5,459 nt of DNA from NCBI GenBank assembly GCA_021826565.1, contig JAKAZJ010000042.1:4093-9551 (forward strand), read 5' to 3'. Positions 1 to 5,459 of the stretch are shown here, one piece after another; position 1 is the stretch's first letter; each line of letters opens with the position of its first letter. The notes under the pieces were generated by a model. The model saw nothing but the letters and a program-made list of their open reading frames with translations. It did not search any database and had not been told where the DNA came from. Made by a program: the position numbers and the translations under genes. The stretch is from Pseudomonadota bacterium. GTDB taxonomy: Bacteria; Pseudomonadota; Alphaproteobacteria; Acetobacterales; Acetobacteraceae.

Positions 1-39
1 CCCCAGCCCTCTCCCCCCGCAAAGCGGGGGCGGGTCGCC
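1..39. repeat. Decayed GC-rich palindromic element, in frame within murD
   Basis: Bases 14-20 (CCCCCGC) and 24-30 (GCGGGGG) form a perfect 7-bp stem around an AAA loop. Outside it lie a C.C mismatch (13/31), a T.G wobble (12/32), a C-G pair (11/33) and another T.G wobble (10/34). The left side (CCCCAGCCCTCTCC) resembles the arms of intergenic CCCTCTCC...GGAGAGGG palindromes that are frequent in GC-rich alphaproteobacterial genomes; here the right arm has drifted (GCGGGGGCGGGTC). The murD frame passes through without a stop and reads [13 protein letters not shown], a composition unlike the rest of MurD and typical of translated palindromes. It falls between the first part of domain 1 and the [15 protein letters not shown] segment, where family members vary. 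The repeat identity is from memory of such elements, not from a search; the left boundary may lie outside the window. Confidence 0.55.
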
Positions 40-1251
40 GTGGTCGATCCCGCCGCATGGGATGCGCCGCTGGACGCCCTGATCCTGTCCCCCGGCATCC
101 CGCATGGTCTGCCCGCGCCGCATCCGGCCGCTGCGCGCGCGATCGCCGCCGGCGTGCCGATCCTGTCGGATGCCGAGCTGCTGTTCCGTGCCGTGCGCGC
201 CGCCGGATCCGCCGCCCGCTTCGTCGGCATCACCGGGACCAACGGCAAATCCACCACCACCGCGCTGCTCGCCCATATCCTGACCGAGACCGGGATCGCC
301 TGCGCCGCCGGCGGCAATCTGGGGCCGGCGGCGCTGTCGCTGCCGCTGCTGGCAGATGGCGGCGTCTATGTCCTGGAAATGTCGAGCTACATGTTGGAGC
401 GACTCGAAACCATGCGCTTCGCTGTCGCGGCGATGCTGAATCTCTCGCCCGACCATCTGGACCGACACGGCGACATGGCGGGCTATGCCGCGGCCAAGCG
501 CCAGGTGTTCGCGCGCCAAACATCCGCCGACCTGGCGGTGATCGGGATCGACGACGCTCCCTCCCGCGCCATGGCCGATGGGCTGCGTGGCGGCCCGGCG
601 CGGCTGGTCACGGTCTCGGGTGAGGGCGCGGCCGACGTCTCCGCCATTGGCTCGGTGCTGCGCGACGCGGTGGGACCGGTGCTGGACCTGAACGACGCAT
701 TTTCCTTGCCCGGCACGCATAACGCGCAGAACGCCGCCGCCGCCTGCGCGATTGCGCTGCACCTCGGTGCCGACCGCGCCGCGGTGGCGCGCGCGATCAT
801 GCGCTTCCCCGGCCTGCCGCACCGCCAGCGCGAGGTCGCGCGGATCGGCGCCGTGCGCTTCATCGACGACAGCAAGGCCACCAACGCCGATGCCGCGGCG
901 CGCGCGCTGGCCTGCTACCCGCGCCTGATCTGGATCGCCGGCGGCATCGCCAAGGCGGGCGGGATCGCAGCACTCGCCCCGTTCTTCCCGCGCATCGAAG
1001 CGGCGTTCCTGATCGGCCGCGACGGCCCGGTGCTGGCCGAAACCCTTGCGGGCGCCGGCGTCGCGCATCGCGTGGTGGACACGCTGGAGGCGGCGGTTCC
1101 GGCCGCCCTCGCCGCCGCCCGCGCGCAGGCCGCGCCGGTGGTGCTGCTCTCGCCCGCCTGCGCCAGCTTCGACCAGTTCGCGGGGTTCGAGGCGCGCGGT
1201 GTGCGCTTCGCCGCCCTCGCCGGCGCCCTGCCGCAGACGGAGACCGCGTGA
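1..1251 (+). CDS. murD: MurD, UDP-N-acetylmuramoyl-L-alanine--D-glutamate ligase (5' end outside window)
   Basis: Cytoplasmic ATP-dependent ligase that adds D-glutamate to UDP-MurNAc-L-Ala, the second stem-peptide step. The frame is open from base 1 to the TGA at 1249-1251, so the gene enters from the left. Compared with E. coli MurD (438 aa), roughly the first 50 residues of the UDP-binding Rossmann domain lie outside. Visible motifs: LSPGIP at about 82-99; the ATP-binding P-loop GTNGKST at 235-255; [10 protein letters not shown] at 370-399; the [11 protein letters not shown] metal/ATP region at 439-471; the lysine of AAKRQ (codon 496-498), matching the carbamylated lysine of the family; GTHNAQNA near 712; [10 protein letters not shown] near 865; and [10 protein letters not shown] near 1150, the C-terminal D-Glu domain. 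A GTG at 40 could be taken as a start, but it would remove most of domain 1, and homology ([15 protein letters not shown]) is already under way there, so I treat the gene as running in from upstream. Residues coded by 1-39 look like a translated repeat. The stop overlaps the ftsW start (TGATG). Confidence 0.97.
   Translation, partial: PQPSPPAKRGRVAVVDPAAWDAPLDALILSPGIPHGLPAPHPAAARAIAAGVPILSDAELLFRAVRAAGSAARFVGITGTNGKSTTTALLAHILTETGIACAAGGNLGPAALSLPLLADGGVYVLEMSSYMLERLETMRFAVAAMLNLSPDHLDRHGDMAGYAAAKRQVFARQTSADLAVIGIDDAPSRAMADGLRGGPARLVTVSGEGAADVSAIGSVLRDAVGPVLDLNDAFSLPGTHNAQNAAAACAIALHLGADRAAVARAIMRFPGLPHRQREVARIGAVRFIDDSKATNADAAARALACYPRLIWIAGGIAKAGGIAALAPFFPRIEAAFLIGRDGPVLAETLAGAGVAHRVVDTLEAAVPAALAAARAQAAPVVLLSPACASFDQFAGFEARGVRFAALAGALPQTETA
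1239..1242 (+). promoter_or_regulatory. Ribosome binding site of ftsW
   Basis: GGAG inside the last codons of murD. It stands 8 bases before the ATG at 1251 and 5 bases before an adjacent in-frame GTG at 1248. The longer spacing and the stronger codon favour ATG 1251 as the ftsW start. Confidence 0.6.
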
Positions 1252-2369
1252 TGACCGTCTCGCGTGCCGACAATTCCGTGCTGGGCCGCTGGTGGTGGAC
1301 CGTCGATCACGCCTCGCTCGGCGCGGTGGGGGTGCTGTTCGGCTTCGGCTATCTGCTGGCGCTGGCCGCCGCGCCGTCCGCGGCCGCCCGGTTGGGCGAT
1401 CCGCGCTATCACCTGCTGGCCAAGCAGGTGGTGTTCCTGCTGGCCGGGCTGGTTGCCATGCTCGCGATCTCGATGCTGACGCCGCGCGATGTGCGGCGGC
1501 TGGCGCTGGTGGGCGGGATCGTGGCGCTGATCCTGACCGCCGCGACCCTGGCAATCGGCATGGAGGTACTCGGCGCGCGGCGCTGGATTCGCTTCCCCGG
1601 ATTCGCGGTGCAACCCAGCGAGTTCCTCAAACCGTGCTTCGCCGTGGTAGCCGCCTGGCTGCTGGCGGAGCGGCGGCGCAATCCGCGCTTCCCGGGCGGC
1701 GTGATCGCCTGCGCGATCTGGCTGGTGATCATGTTCCTGCTGAAGGAACAGCCCGATGTGGGCATGGCCGCGGTAATCACCGCGGTGCTGTTCGTGCAGT
1801 TCTTTGTGGATGGGCTGAACCTGGCCGCGGTGGCGCTGGCGCTGCTGGCGATGGTGGGGCTGGCGATCGCCGCCTATTTGATGTTCGGCCATGTGCGCCT
1901 GCGCGTCGCCGAGTTCCTGCACCCGCACGGCCCGCACACCTATCAGATCAAGACCGCGCTGGAAGCGTTCGGCCATGGCGGCCTGCTGGGCCGCGGCCTG
2001 GGCGAAGGGCGGATCAAGGATCAGCTGCCCGACGCCCACGCCGATTTCATCTTTGCCGTCGCCGGCGAGGAGATCGGCCTGATCTTCACCGCGCTGATCC
2101 CGCTGGTGTTCGCCTTCATCGTGCTGCGCGGGATGTGGCGGGTGCTCCACGAGACCGACCCGTTCATCGTGCTGGCCTGCACCGGACTGCTCGCGGCGTT
2201 CGGGTTGCAGGCGTTCGTGAACATGGCCTCGGCGCTGGCGATGATCCCGACCAAGGGGATGACGCTGCCGTTCATTTCCTATGGCGGGTCCTCGGCGCTC
2301 GCCTCGGCGTTGGAGGTCGGCATGTTGCTGGCGCTGAGCCGGCGGCGGGTGCGGGGGGAATCGCTATGA
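1251..2369 (+). CDS. ftsW: FtsW, SEDS-family septal peptidoglycan glycosyltransferase
   Basis: Integral inner-membrane protein that polymerises lipid II into septal glycan with its partner transpeptidase FtsI (PBP3). The product is 372 aa from ATG 1251. It starts with a short polar cytoplasmic N-terminus containing RWWWTVDH (13-20), seen in alphaproteobacterial FtsW, followed by about ten hydrophobic segments, for example near 22-42, 57-75, 84-104, 148-164, 189-212, 266-292, 304-326 and 341-363. SEDS signatures are GARRWI (108-113), QPSEFLK (121-127), KEQPDVG (165-171), the large extracytoplasmic loop with GGLLGRGLGEG (243-253) and LPDAHADFIFAV (259-270), and TLPFISYGGSS (338-347). Asp265 in HADFIFA matches the Asp considered catalytic in SEDS proteins (E. 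coli FtsW Asp297). Threonine is common just before that Asp; here it is Ala264. Context inside the mur cluster and the alphaproteobacterial loop signature favour FtsW over RodA. It overlaps murD by 1 base and murG by 4, implying translational coupling. A GTG at 1248 would add one residue. Confidence 0.97.
   Translation: MTVSRADNSVLGRWWWTVDHASLGAVGVLFGFGYLLALAAAPSAAARLGDPRYHLLAKQVVFLLAGLVAMLAISMLTPRDVRRLALVGGIVALILTAATLAIGMEVLGARRWIRFPGFAVQPSEFLKPCFAVVAAWLLAERRRNPRFPGGVIACAIWLVIMFLLKEQPDVGMAAVITAVLFVQFFVDGLNLAAVALALLAMVGLAIAAYLMFGHVRLRVAEFLHPHGPHTYQIKTALEAFGHGGLLGRGLGEGRIKDQLPDAHADFIFAVAGEEIGLIFTALIPLVFAFIVLRGMWRVLHETDPFIVLACTGLLAAFGLQAFVNMASALAMIPTKGMTLPFISYGGSSALASALEVGMLLALSRRRVRGESL
2353..2360 (+). 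promoter_or_regulatory. Possible ribosome binding site of murG
   Basis: GGGGGGAA lies 5 bases upstream of the ATG at 2366, within the ftsW 3' end. It is an imperfect Shine-Dalgarno match, but it supports use of the overlapping ATGA start rather than the in-frame ATG at 2384 or the GTG codons at 2498/2501. Confidence 0.4.
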
Positions 2370-3580
2370 GCGGCCCCACCGTCATGGCCGAACGCTTCTC
2401 CCCGCCGCTGGCGGGCGCGCAGGCATCGGATTTCGGCGCGCGTGGCCCGCGCCCGCGCCGGCTTCCGCAACCGCAGGCGCGAAGCTGCGGCAGGCCGGTG
2501 GTGATCGCCGCCGGCGGGACCGGCGGGCATCTGTTCCCGGCCGAGGCGCTGGCCGCCGCGCTGGCCGCGCGCGGCGAACCGGTGGTGCTGATGACCGATA
2601 CGCGGGCGGCGGCCAGCGCCGCCTTCGCCGGGCTGGATGTGCATGTGCTCCCCGGTGCCGGGATCGCCGGACGCGGCCTGCGGCGTGGCGTCGCGGCCGC
2701 CTGCGCGCTGACCTGGGGCGGCTGGCGCGCGCGCGGCCTGCTGCGCGGCCTCGACGCGCAGGCGGTGGTGGGATTCGGCGGCTACCCGTCGGTGGCGCCG
2801 GCGCTCGGCGCGTTCCTCTCGCGCCCGCGTCCCAGGGTGGTGTTGCACGAACAGAACGCGGTGCTGGGGCGGGCGAACCGCCTGCTGGTCCGTCGCGCCG
2901 CCTGTCTGGCACTGAGCTTCGCCGATACCGCCCTGGTGCCGGCGCAGGTTGCCGTCGTCGTGACCGGCAATCCGGTGCGCGCCGGAATCCTGGCTCATGC
3001 CGGCGCGCGCTATGTCCCCGGCCCGCCGCTGTCGCTGCTGGTGCTGGGCGGATCGCTGGGGGCGCGGGTGTTCGCGGACCTGGTGCCGGCAGCGGTGGCA
3101 CTGCTGGCGGCGCCGCTGCGGGCGCGCCTCGCGGTGACCCAGCAATGCCGCGCCGAGGATCTCGACCGGGTGCGCGCCGCCTATGACGCAGCCGGCGTGC
3201 GCGCGACCCTGGCACCGTTCTTCGCCGATATCGGCGCGCTTCTGGCGAATACGCAGCTGGTGGTGGCGCGCGCCGGCGCCTCCACCATCGCCGAGATCGC
3301 CACGGTCGGGCGCCCGTCGCTGCTGGTTCCGTTGCCGGGCGCGATCGACGACCACCAGCGCGCCAACACCATCCCGCTGGTCGCGGCCGGCGCAGCCGAG
3401 CGTCTGGATCAGGCCGGGCTGGACGCGCTTGCGCTGTCGCGCGCGTTGACCGCGTGGCTGTCCGATCCCGACCGCCGCACCCGCGCCGCCGCCGCCGCGT
3501 TCACCCTGTCGCGCGCCGATGCGGCCGAGCGCCTGGCCGACCTGGTGCTGCGCGTCGGCGCCGGGGAGAGCGTGCCATGA
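2366..3580 (+). CDS. murG: MurG, UDP-GlcNAc:lipid I N-acetylglucosaminyltransferase, with N-terminal extension
   Basis: Peripheral inner-membrane GT-B glycosyltransferase that adds GlcNAc to lipid I, giving lipid II for FtsW and the PBPs. From ATG 2366 it is 404 aa; the family is usually near 355-370. The excess is an N-terminal stretch: E. coli MurG reaches its GGTGGH loop around residue 15-20, whereas here the strand [11 protein letters not shown] spans 45-55. Residues 1-44 are rich in Arg (7) and Pro with only two acidic residues, and have no family motif. The rest is canonical: GGTGGHLFP (50-58); GFGGYPS (136-142); HEQN (161-164); TGNPVR (200-205); GGSLGAR (228-234), starting the C-terminal UDP-GlcNAc domain; RAGASTIAE (302-310), whose Glu310 matches the ribose-binding Glu of E. 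coli MurG; and DDHQRANT (328-335). I chose 2366 for the ATGA overlap with ftsW and the G-rich sequence upstream. ATG 2384, or GTG 2498 giving a near-normal length, cannot be excluded. It ends in a 4-base overlap with murC. Confidence 0.96.
   Translation: MSGPTVMAERFSPPLAGAQASDFGARGPRPRRLPQPQARSCGRPVVIAAGGTGGHLFPAEALAAALAARGEPVVLMTDTRAAASAAFAGLDVHVLPGAGIAGRGLRRGVAAACALTWGGWRARGLLRGLDAQAVVGFGGYPSVAPALGAFLSRPRPRVVLHEQNAVLGRANRLLVRRAACLALSFADTALVPAQVAVVVTGNPVRAGILAHAGARYVPGPPLSLLVLGGSLGARVFADLVPAAVALLAAPLRARLAVTQQCRAEDLDRVRAAYDAAGVRATLAPFFADIGALLANTQLVVARAGASTIAEIATVGRPSLLVPLPGAIDDHQRANTIPLVAAGAAERLDQAGLDALALSRALTAWLSDPDRRTRAAAAAFTLSRADAAERLADLVLRVGAGESVP
2401..2415. repeat. Short perfect palindrome in the murG N-terminal extension
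   Basis: CCCGCC (2401-2406) and GGCGGG (2410-2415) pair perfectly around a GCT loop, preceded by CTTCT. The layout (C/T-rich left arm, GC stem, C.C mismatch then T.G wobble just outside) parallels the element at the left edge in murD. It codes for part of SPPLAGA in a segment with no MurG homology. This may be a remnant of an inserted palindromic element, but a 6-bp stem can arise by chance in DNA this GC-rich. Confidence 0.35.
2471..2490. repeat. Second inverted repeat in the murG N-terminal extension
   Basis: CCGCAG (2471-2476) and CTGCGG (2485-2490) form a 6-bp stem with an 8-base loop, eight bases before the GTG at 2498 that is the alternative murG start. It overlaps an alternative 5-bp pairing of GCTTC (2461-2465) with GAAGC (2481-2485). 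It could hinder or shape initiation at 2498, or simply reflect base composition. Confidence 0.3.
3563..3568 (+). promoter_or_regulatory. Ribosome binding site of murC
   Basis: GGGGAG within the murG 3' end, 8 bases before the ATG at 3577. It fits a Shine-Dalgarno site well and fixes the murC start at the ATGA overlap. Confidence 0.6.
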
Positions 3581-5052
3581 GGGCGCTGCCGCTTTCCATC
3601 GGCACGATCCATTTCGTCGGCATCGGCGGCATCGGCATGTCAGGCATCGCCGAGGTGCTGCACACGCTGGGATACCGCGTCCAGGGCAGCGATATCGCCG
3701 ATTCCACCAATGTGCGCCGGCTGCGCGATGCCGGGATCGCGGTCTCCATCGGCCATGACGCGGCCCATCTGGGCGACGCGCAGGTGGTGGTGATCTCCTC
3801 GGCCGTGAAGCGCGACAACCCGGAAGTGGCCGCCGCCCGCGCCCGCTTCCTGCCGGTGGTGCGCCGGGCCGAAATGCTGGCCGAGCTGATGCGCCTGAAA
3901 TGGTCGATCGCGGTCGGCGGCACCCATGGCAAGACCACTACCACGTCGCTGATCGCCGCAGTGCTGGAAGCGGCCAAGCTCGATCCCACCGTCATCAATG
4001 GCGGGATCATCAACGCCTACGGCTCCAACACCCGCATGGGCCAGGGCGAATGGATGGTGGTGGAGGCCGACGAAAGCGACGGCAGTTTCCTCCGCCTGCC
4101 CGCCGTGATCGCCGTGGTCACCAACATGGACCCCGAGCATCTGGACCATTGGGGCACGGCCGAGGCGATGGTGGCGGGCTACGATCAGTTCGTCGCCAAC
4201 ATCCCGTTCTACGGTTTCGCGGTCCTGTGCATCGACCATCCCGGCGTGCAGCAGATGATCCCGCGCCTGGCGGACCGGCGTATCATCACCTACGGCTTCA
4301 GCCCGCAGGCCGATGTGCGGGCGGAACAACTGCGCGCGGACAGCCGGGGCGCCACGTTCCACGTGACGGTGACGGACCGGATCCGCAACCGCACCCGCCA
4401 GATGGGTCCATTCCGCCTGCCGATGCTGGGCAGCCACAACGTGCAGAACGCGCTGGCCGCGGTGGCCGTGGGCGTCGAGATGATGATCGACGCCGACACG
4501 CTGCGCAGCGCGTTTGCCGGCTTTGCCGGCGTGAAGCGCCGCTTCACCCGCACCGGCGAGGCCGGCGGGATCACCGTGATCGACGATTACGGCCACCATC
4601 CGGTGGAGATCGCCGCGGTCCTGCAAGCCGCGCGTCAGGCGGGGGCGAAGAACGTGGTCGCGGTGGTGCAGCCGCACCGGTTTTCTCGTCTGCAATCGCT
4701 GTTCCCCGAGTTCTGCGCGTGCATGAACGACGCCGGGACGGTGATCGTGGCGGATGTGTATCCAGCCGGCGAAGCGCCGATCCCGGGCGTGAACCGCGAC
4801 GCGCTGGTGGAGGGCTTGCGCGCGCGCGGGCATCGCTCGGTGGTGCCACTGTCATCGCCGGCGCGGTTGGCCGAGATGGTGTTCGCGATCGCGCGCCCGG
4901 GCGATTACGTGGTTTGCCTGGGCGCGGGGAACATCACGCAATGGGCCGCGACGCTGCCGGCTGAGCTGGCCGCGTTGCAGGCCCAAGTGGGTAAAGCGCC
5001 GGGCAATGCCCCTGGCCCGGGCGGCGCGCGACGCACGGGAGCGCTGCCATGA
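3577..5052 (+). CDS. murC: MurC, UDP-N-acetylmuramate--L-alanine ligase
   Basis: Cytoplasmic ATP-dependent ligase that adds L-alanine to UDP-MurNAc, the first stem-peptide step, using the product of the downstream murB. The product is 491 aa, the same length as E. coli MurC. Domain 1 (UDP-binding) has [11 protein letters not shown] (13-23), QGSDI (36-40) and [11 protein letters not shown] (73-83). Domain 2 (ATP) has the P-loop [10 protein letters not shown] (114-123), EADESDGSF (163-171), [12 protein letters not shown] (182-193) and GSHNVQNA (285-292). Domain 3 has RRFTRTGE (321-328), DDYGHHP (336-342), the His-Arg of QPHRFSRL (365-372), DVYPAGE (393-399) and GAGNIT (449-454). All expected catalytic motifs are present. 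The ATG at 3577 overlaps the murG stop by 4 bases (ATGA) and has a good Shine-Dalgarno site, and MurC homology starts within ten codons. After GAGNITQWA the protein continues with a tail (about 471-491) rich in Gly, Pro and Ala that lacks a family motif. The stop overlaps murB by 4 bases. Confidence 0.98.
   Translation: MRALPLSIGTIHFVGIGGIGMSGIAEVLHTLGYRVQGSDIADSTNVRRLRDAGIAVSIGHDAAHLGDAQVVVISSAVKRDNPEVAAARARFLPVVRRAEMLAELMRLKWSIAVGGTHGKTTTTSLIAAVLEAAKLDPTVINGGIINAYGSNTRMGQGEWMVVEADESDGSFLRLPAVIAVVTNMDPEHLDHWGTAEAMVAGYDQFVANIPFYGFAVLCIDHPGVQQMIPRLADRRIITYGFSPQADVRAEQLRADSRGATFHVTVTDRIRNRTRQMGPFRLPMLGSHNVQNALAAVAVGVEMMIDADTLRSAFAGFAGVKRRFTRTGEAGGITVIDDYGHHPVEIAAVLQAARQAGAKNVVAVVQPHRFSRLQSLFPEFCACMNDAGTVIVADVYPAGEAPIPGVNRDALVEGLRARGHRSVVPLSSPARLAEMVFAIARPGDYVVCLGAGNITQWAATLPAELAALQAQVGKAPGNAPGPGGARRTGALP
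4999..5020. repeat. GC-rich stem-loop in the murC tail, upstream of murB
   Basis: CCGGGC (4999-5004) and GCCCGG (5015-5020) form a 6-bp stem with a 10-base loop, extendable by two pairs past a bulge at 5021. An alternative small hairpin is GGGC (5001-5004) with GCCC (5008-5011). No U-tract follows and murC stays open, so it is not a terminator. It lies about 17 bases before the murB Shine-Dalgarno site and codes for the Gly/Pro-rich MurC tail. It may be another repeat remnant or a translation-coupling structure; chance is possible. Confidence 0.3.
5037..5041 (+). promoter_or_regulatory. Ribosome binding site of murB
   Basis: GGGAG inside the end of murC, 7 bases before the ATG at 5049 and 10 before the next in-frame ATG at 5052. 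It favours 5049, which also gives the ATGA overlap used at the previous two junctions. Confidence 0.55.
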
Positions 5053-5459
5053 TGGCCGCCGCGCGCGTCACCGGTTTCGATCTGCCGCCGTTGCGCGGGC
5101 GGGTGCAGCACGACGCGCCTCTGGCCGGGACGGCCTGGTTCCGCGTCGGCGGGCCGGCCGAGGTGTTGATCCGCCCGGCCGACGCGGCCGATCTGGGCGC
5201 GTTCCTGGGCACGCTGGCGCCCGAGATCCCGGTGCATGTGCTGGGTGCTTGCTCCAACCTGATCCTCCGCGACGGCGGCATTCCCGGGGTGACGGTGCGG
5301 CTGGCACGCGGATTCACGGCCGTCGCGATCGAGGCGGACGGGGTGGTGGCCGGCGCCGGCGCACTGGACGCGACGGTGGCGGAACACGCGGCGGCGGCCG
5401 GTCTGGCGGGACTGGAGTTCCTGTGCGGCGTGCCGGGGACGATCGGCGGGGCGGTGGCG
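5049..5459 (+). CDS. murB: MurB, UDP-N-acetylenolpyruvoylglucosamine reductase (3' end outside window)
   Basis: Cytoplasmic FAD flavoenzyme that reduces UDP-GlcNAc-enolpyruvate with NADPH to UDP-MurNAc, the substrate of MurC encoded just upstream. The window holds 137 codons, all open, of a family usually near 300 aa. Reading from ATG 5049: [18 protein letters not shown] (28-45) is the usual N-terminal MurB signature; [19 protein letters not shown] (62-80) is the FAD-binding segment; VVAGAGAL (99-106) and [17 protein letters not shown] (121-137) lead into the MNAGA region expected just past the edge. The FAD motif is normally GxGSN; here it reads GACSN, with Cys68 in place of the second Gly. 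The substrate-binding and catalytic C-terminal domains are outside the window, so completeness cannot be judged. The start codon is followed at once by a second ATG (5052); 5049 is preferred for the 4-base overlap with murC and the Shine-Dalgarno spacing. Confidence 0.96.
   Translation, partial: MMAAARVTGFDLPPLRGRVQHDAPLAGTAWFRVGGPAEVLIRPADAADLGAFLGTLAPEIPVHVLGACSNLILRDGGIPGVTVRLARGFTAVAIEADGVVAGAGALDATVAEHAAAAGLAGLEFLCGVPGTIGGAVA

Noticed and set aside
40..42. GTG at 40 as the true murD start
   Set aside because: It would delete most of the UDP-binding domain, there is no clear Shine-Dalgarno site before it, and the frame is open to the window edge. It remains possible only if the upstream element is truly intergenic.
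915..2150. Long minus-strand open frame opposite murD and ftsW
   Set aside because: Composition (His, Gln, Arg, Gly repeats) is what antisense reading of GC-rich codons gives; no family motif, and it lies opposite conserved genes.
1046..2365. Long open stretch in the murG frame upstream of its ATG, through murD and ftsW
   Set aside because: Arg/Pro/Ala-rich out-of-frame translation of two well-identified genes; MurG homology begins only after 2497.
2279..3355. Long minus-strand open frame opposite murG
   Set aside because: Same antisense pattern in high-GC DNA; no recognisable domain or plausible ribosome binding site.
3454..3576. An earlier murC start extending into murG
   Set aside because: The added residues are Arg/Pro-rich out-of-frame murG; ATG 3577 has a good Shine-Dalgarno site and gives 491 aa, matching E. 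coli MurC.
3640..4833. Long minus-strand open frame opposite murC
   Set aside because: Antisense mirror of murC codons, rich in His and Gln, with no independent coding evidence.
4999..5020. Rho-independent terminator between murC and murB
   Set aside because: The hairpin is inside coding sequence, has no following T-run, and murB begins in overlap with murC.
1..5459. Internal promoters, RNA genes, CRISPR, transposase or attachment sites
   Set aside because: No A/T-rich promoter-like region, no spaced repeats, no tRNA/rRNA-like sequence and no mobile-element gene; the whole window is occupied by five core genes.

Overview
The window is a contiguous, single-strand (+) segment of a bacterial division and cell wall (dcw) cluster. 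It reads murD (5' end outside the window), ftsW, murG, murC, murB (3' end outside the window). There is no non-coding gap: each gene overlaps the next by 1 or 4 bases. The order murD-ftsW-murG-murC-murB is the one usual in alphaproteobacteria. The DNA is visibly very GC-rich with strong G/C preference at third codon positions. Several protein details (WWWTVDH near the FtsW N-terminus, LPDAHADFIFA in Fts[15 protein letters not shown] in MurG) fit Alphaproteobacteria. The base composition together with the type of GC-rich palindromic element seen at the left edge make an Acetobacteraceae-like member of the Rhodospirillales the best guess. That taxonomic placement is inference.

Layout: 1-1251 is the end of murD (D-glutamate ligase), 1251-2369 ftsW (SEDS glycosyltransferase of the divisome), 2366-3580 murG (lipid II synthase), 3577-5052 murC (L-alanine ligase), and 5049 to the window end the first 137 codons of murB (UDP-MurNAc forming reductase). 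All junctions are TGATG or ATGA overlaps with a GGAG-like or G-rich Shine-Dalgarno sequence inside the preceding gene, so the genes are probably co-transcribed and translationally coupled. I see no convincing promoter, terminator, RNA gene, mobile-element gene or CRISPR array.

Together the products make and use peptidoglycan precursor. MurB makes UDP-MurNAc, MurC and MurD add the first two amino acids of the stem peptide, MurG adds GlcNAc to lipid I at the inner membrane face to give lipid II, and FtsW polymerises lipid II at the septum. All the catalytic motifs that fall in the window are present.

This is essential core machinery and I find no undescribed system. The most interesting points are small. 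A decayed GC-rich palindromic element appears to be translated in frame inside the N-terminal domain of MurD. MurG carries an unusual basic, proline-rich N-terminal extension of about 44 residues whose DNA also contains a short palindrome. MurB has a Gly-to-Cys change in its FAD-binding GxGSN motif. MurC has a Gly/Pro/Ala-rich C-terminal tail encoded by hairpin-forming DNA.
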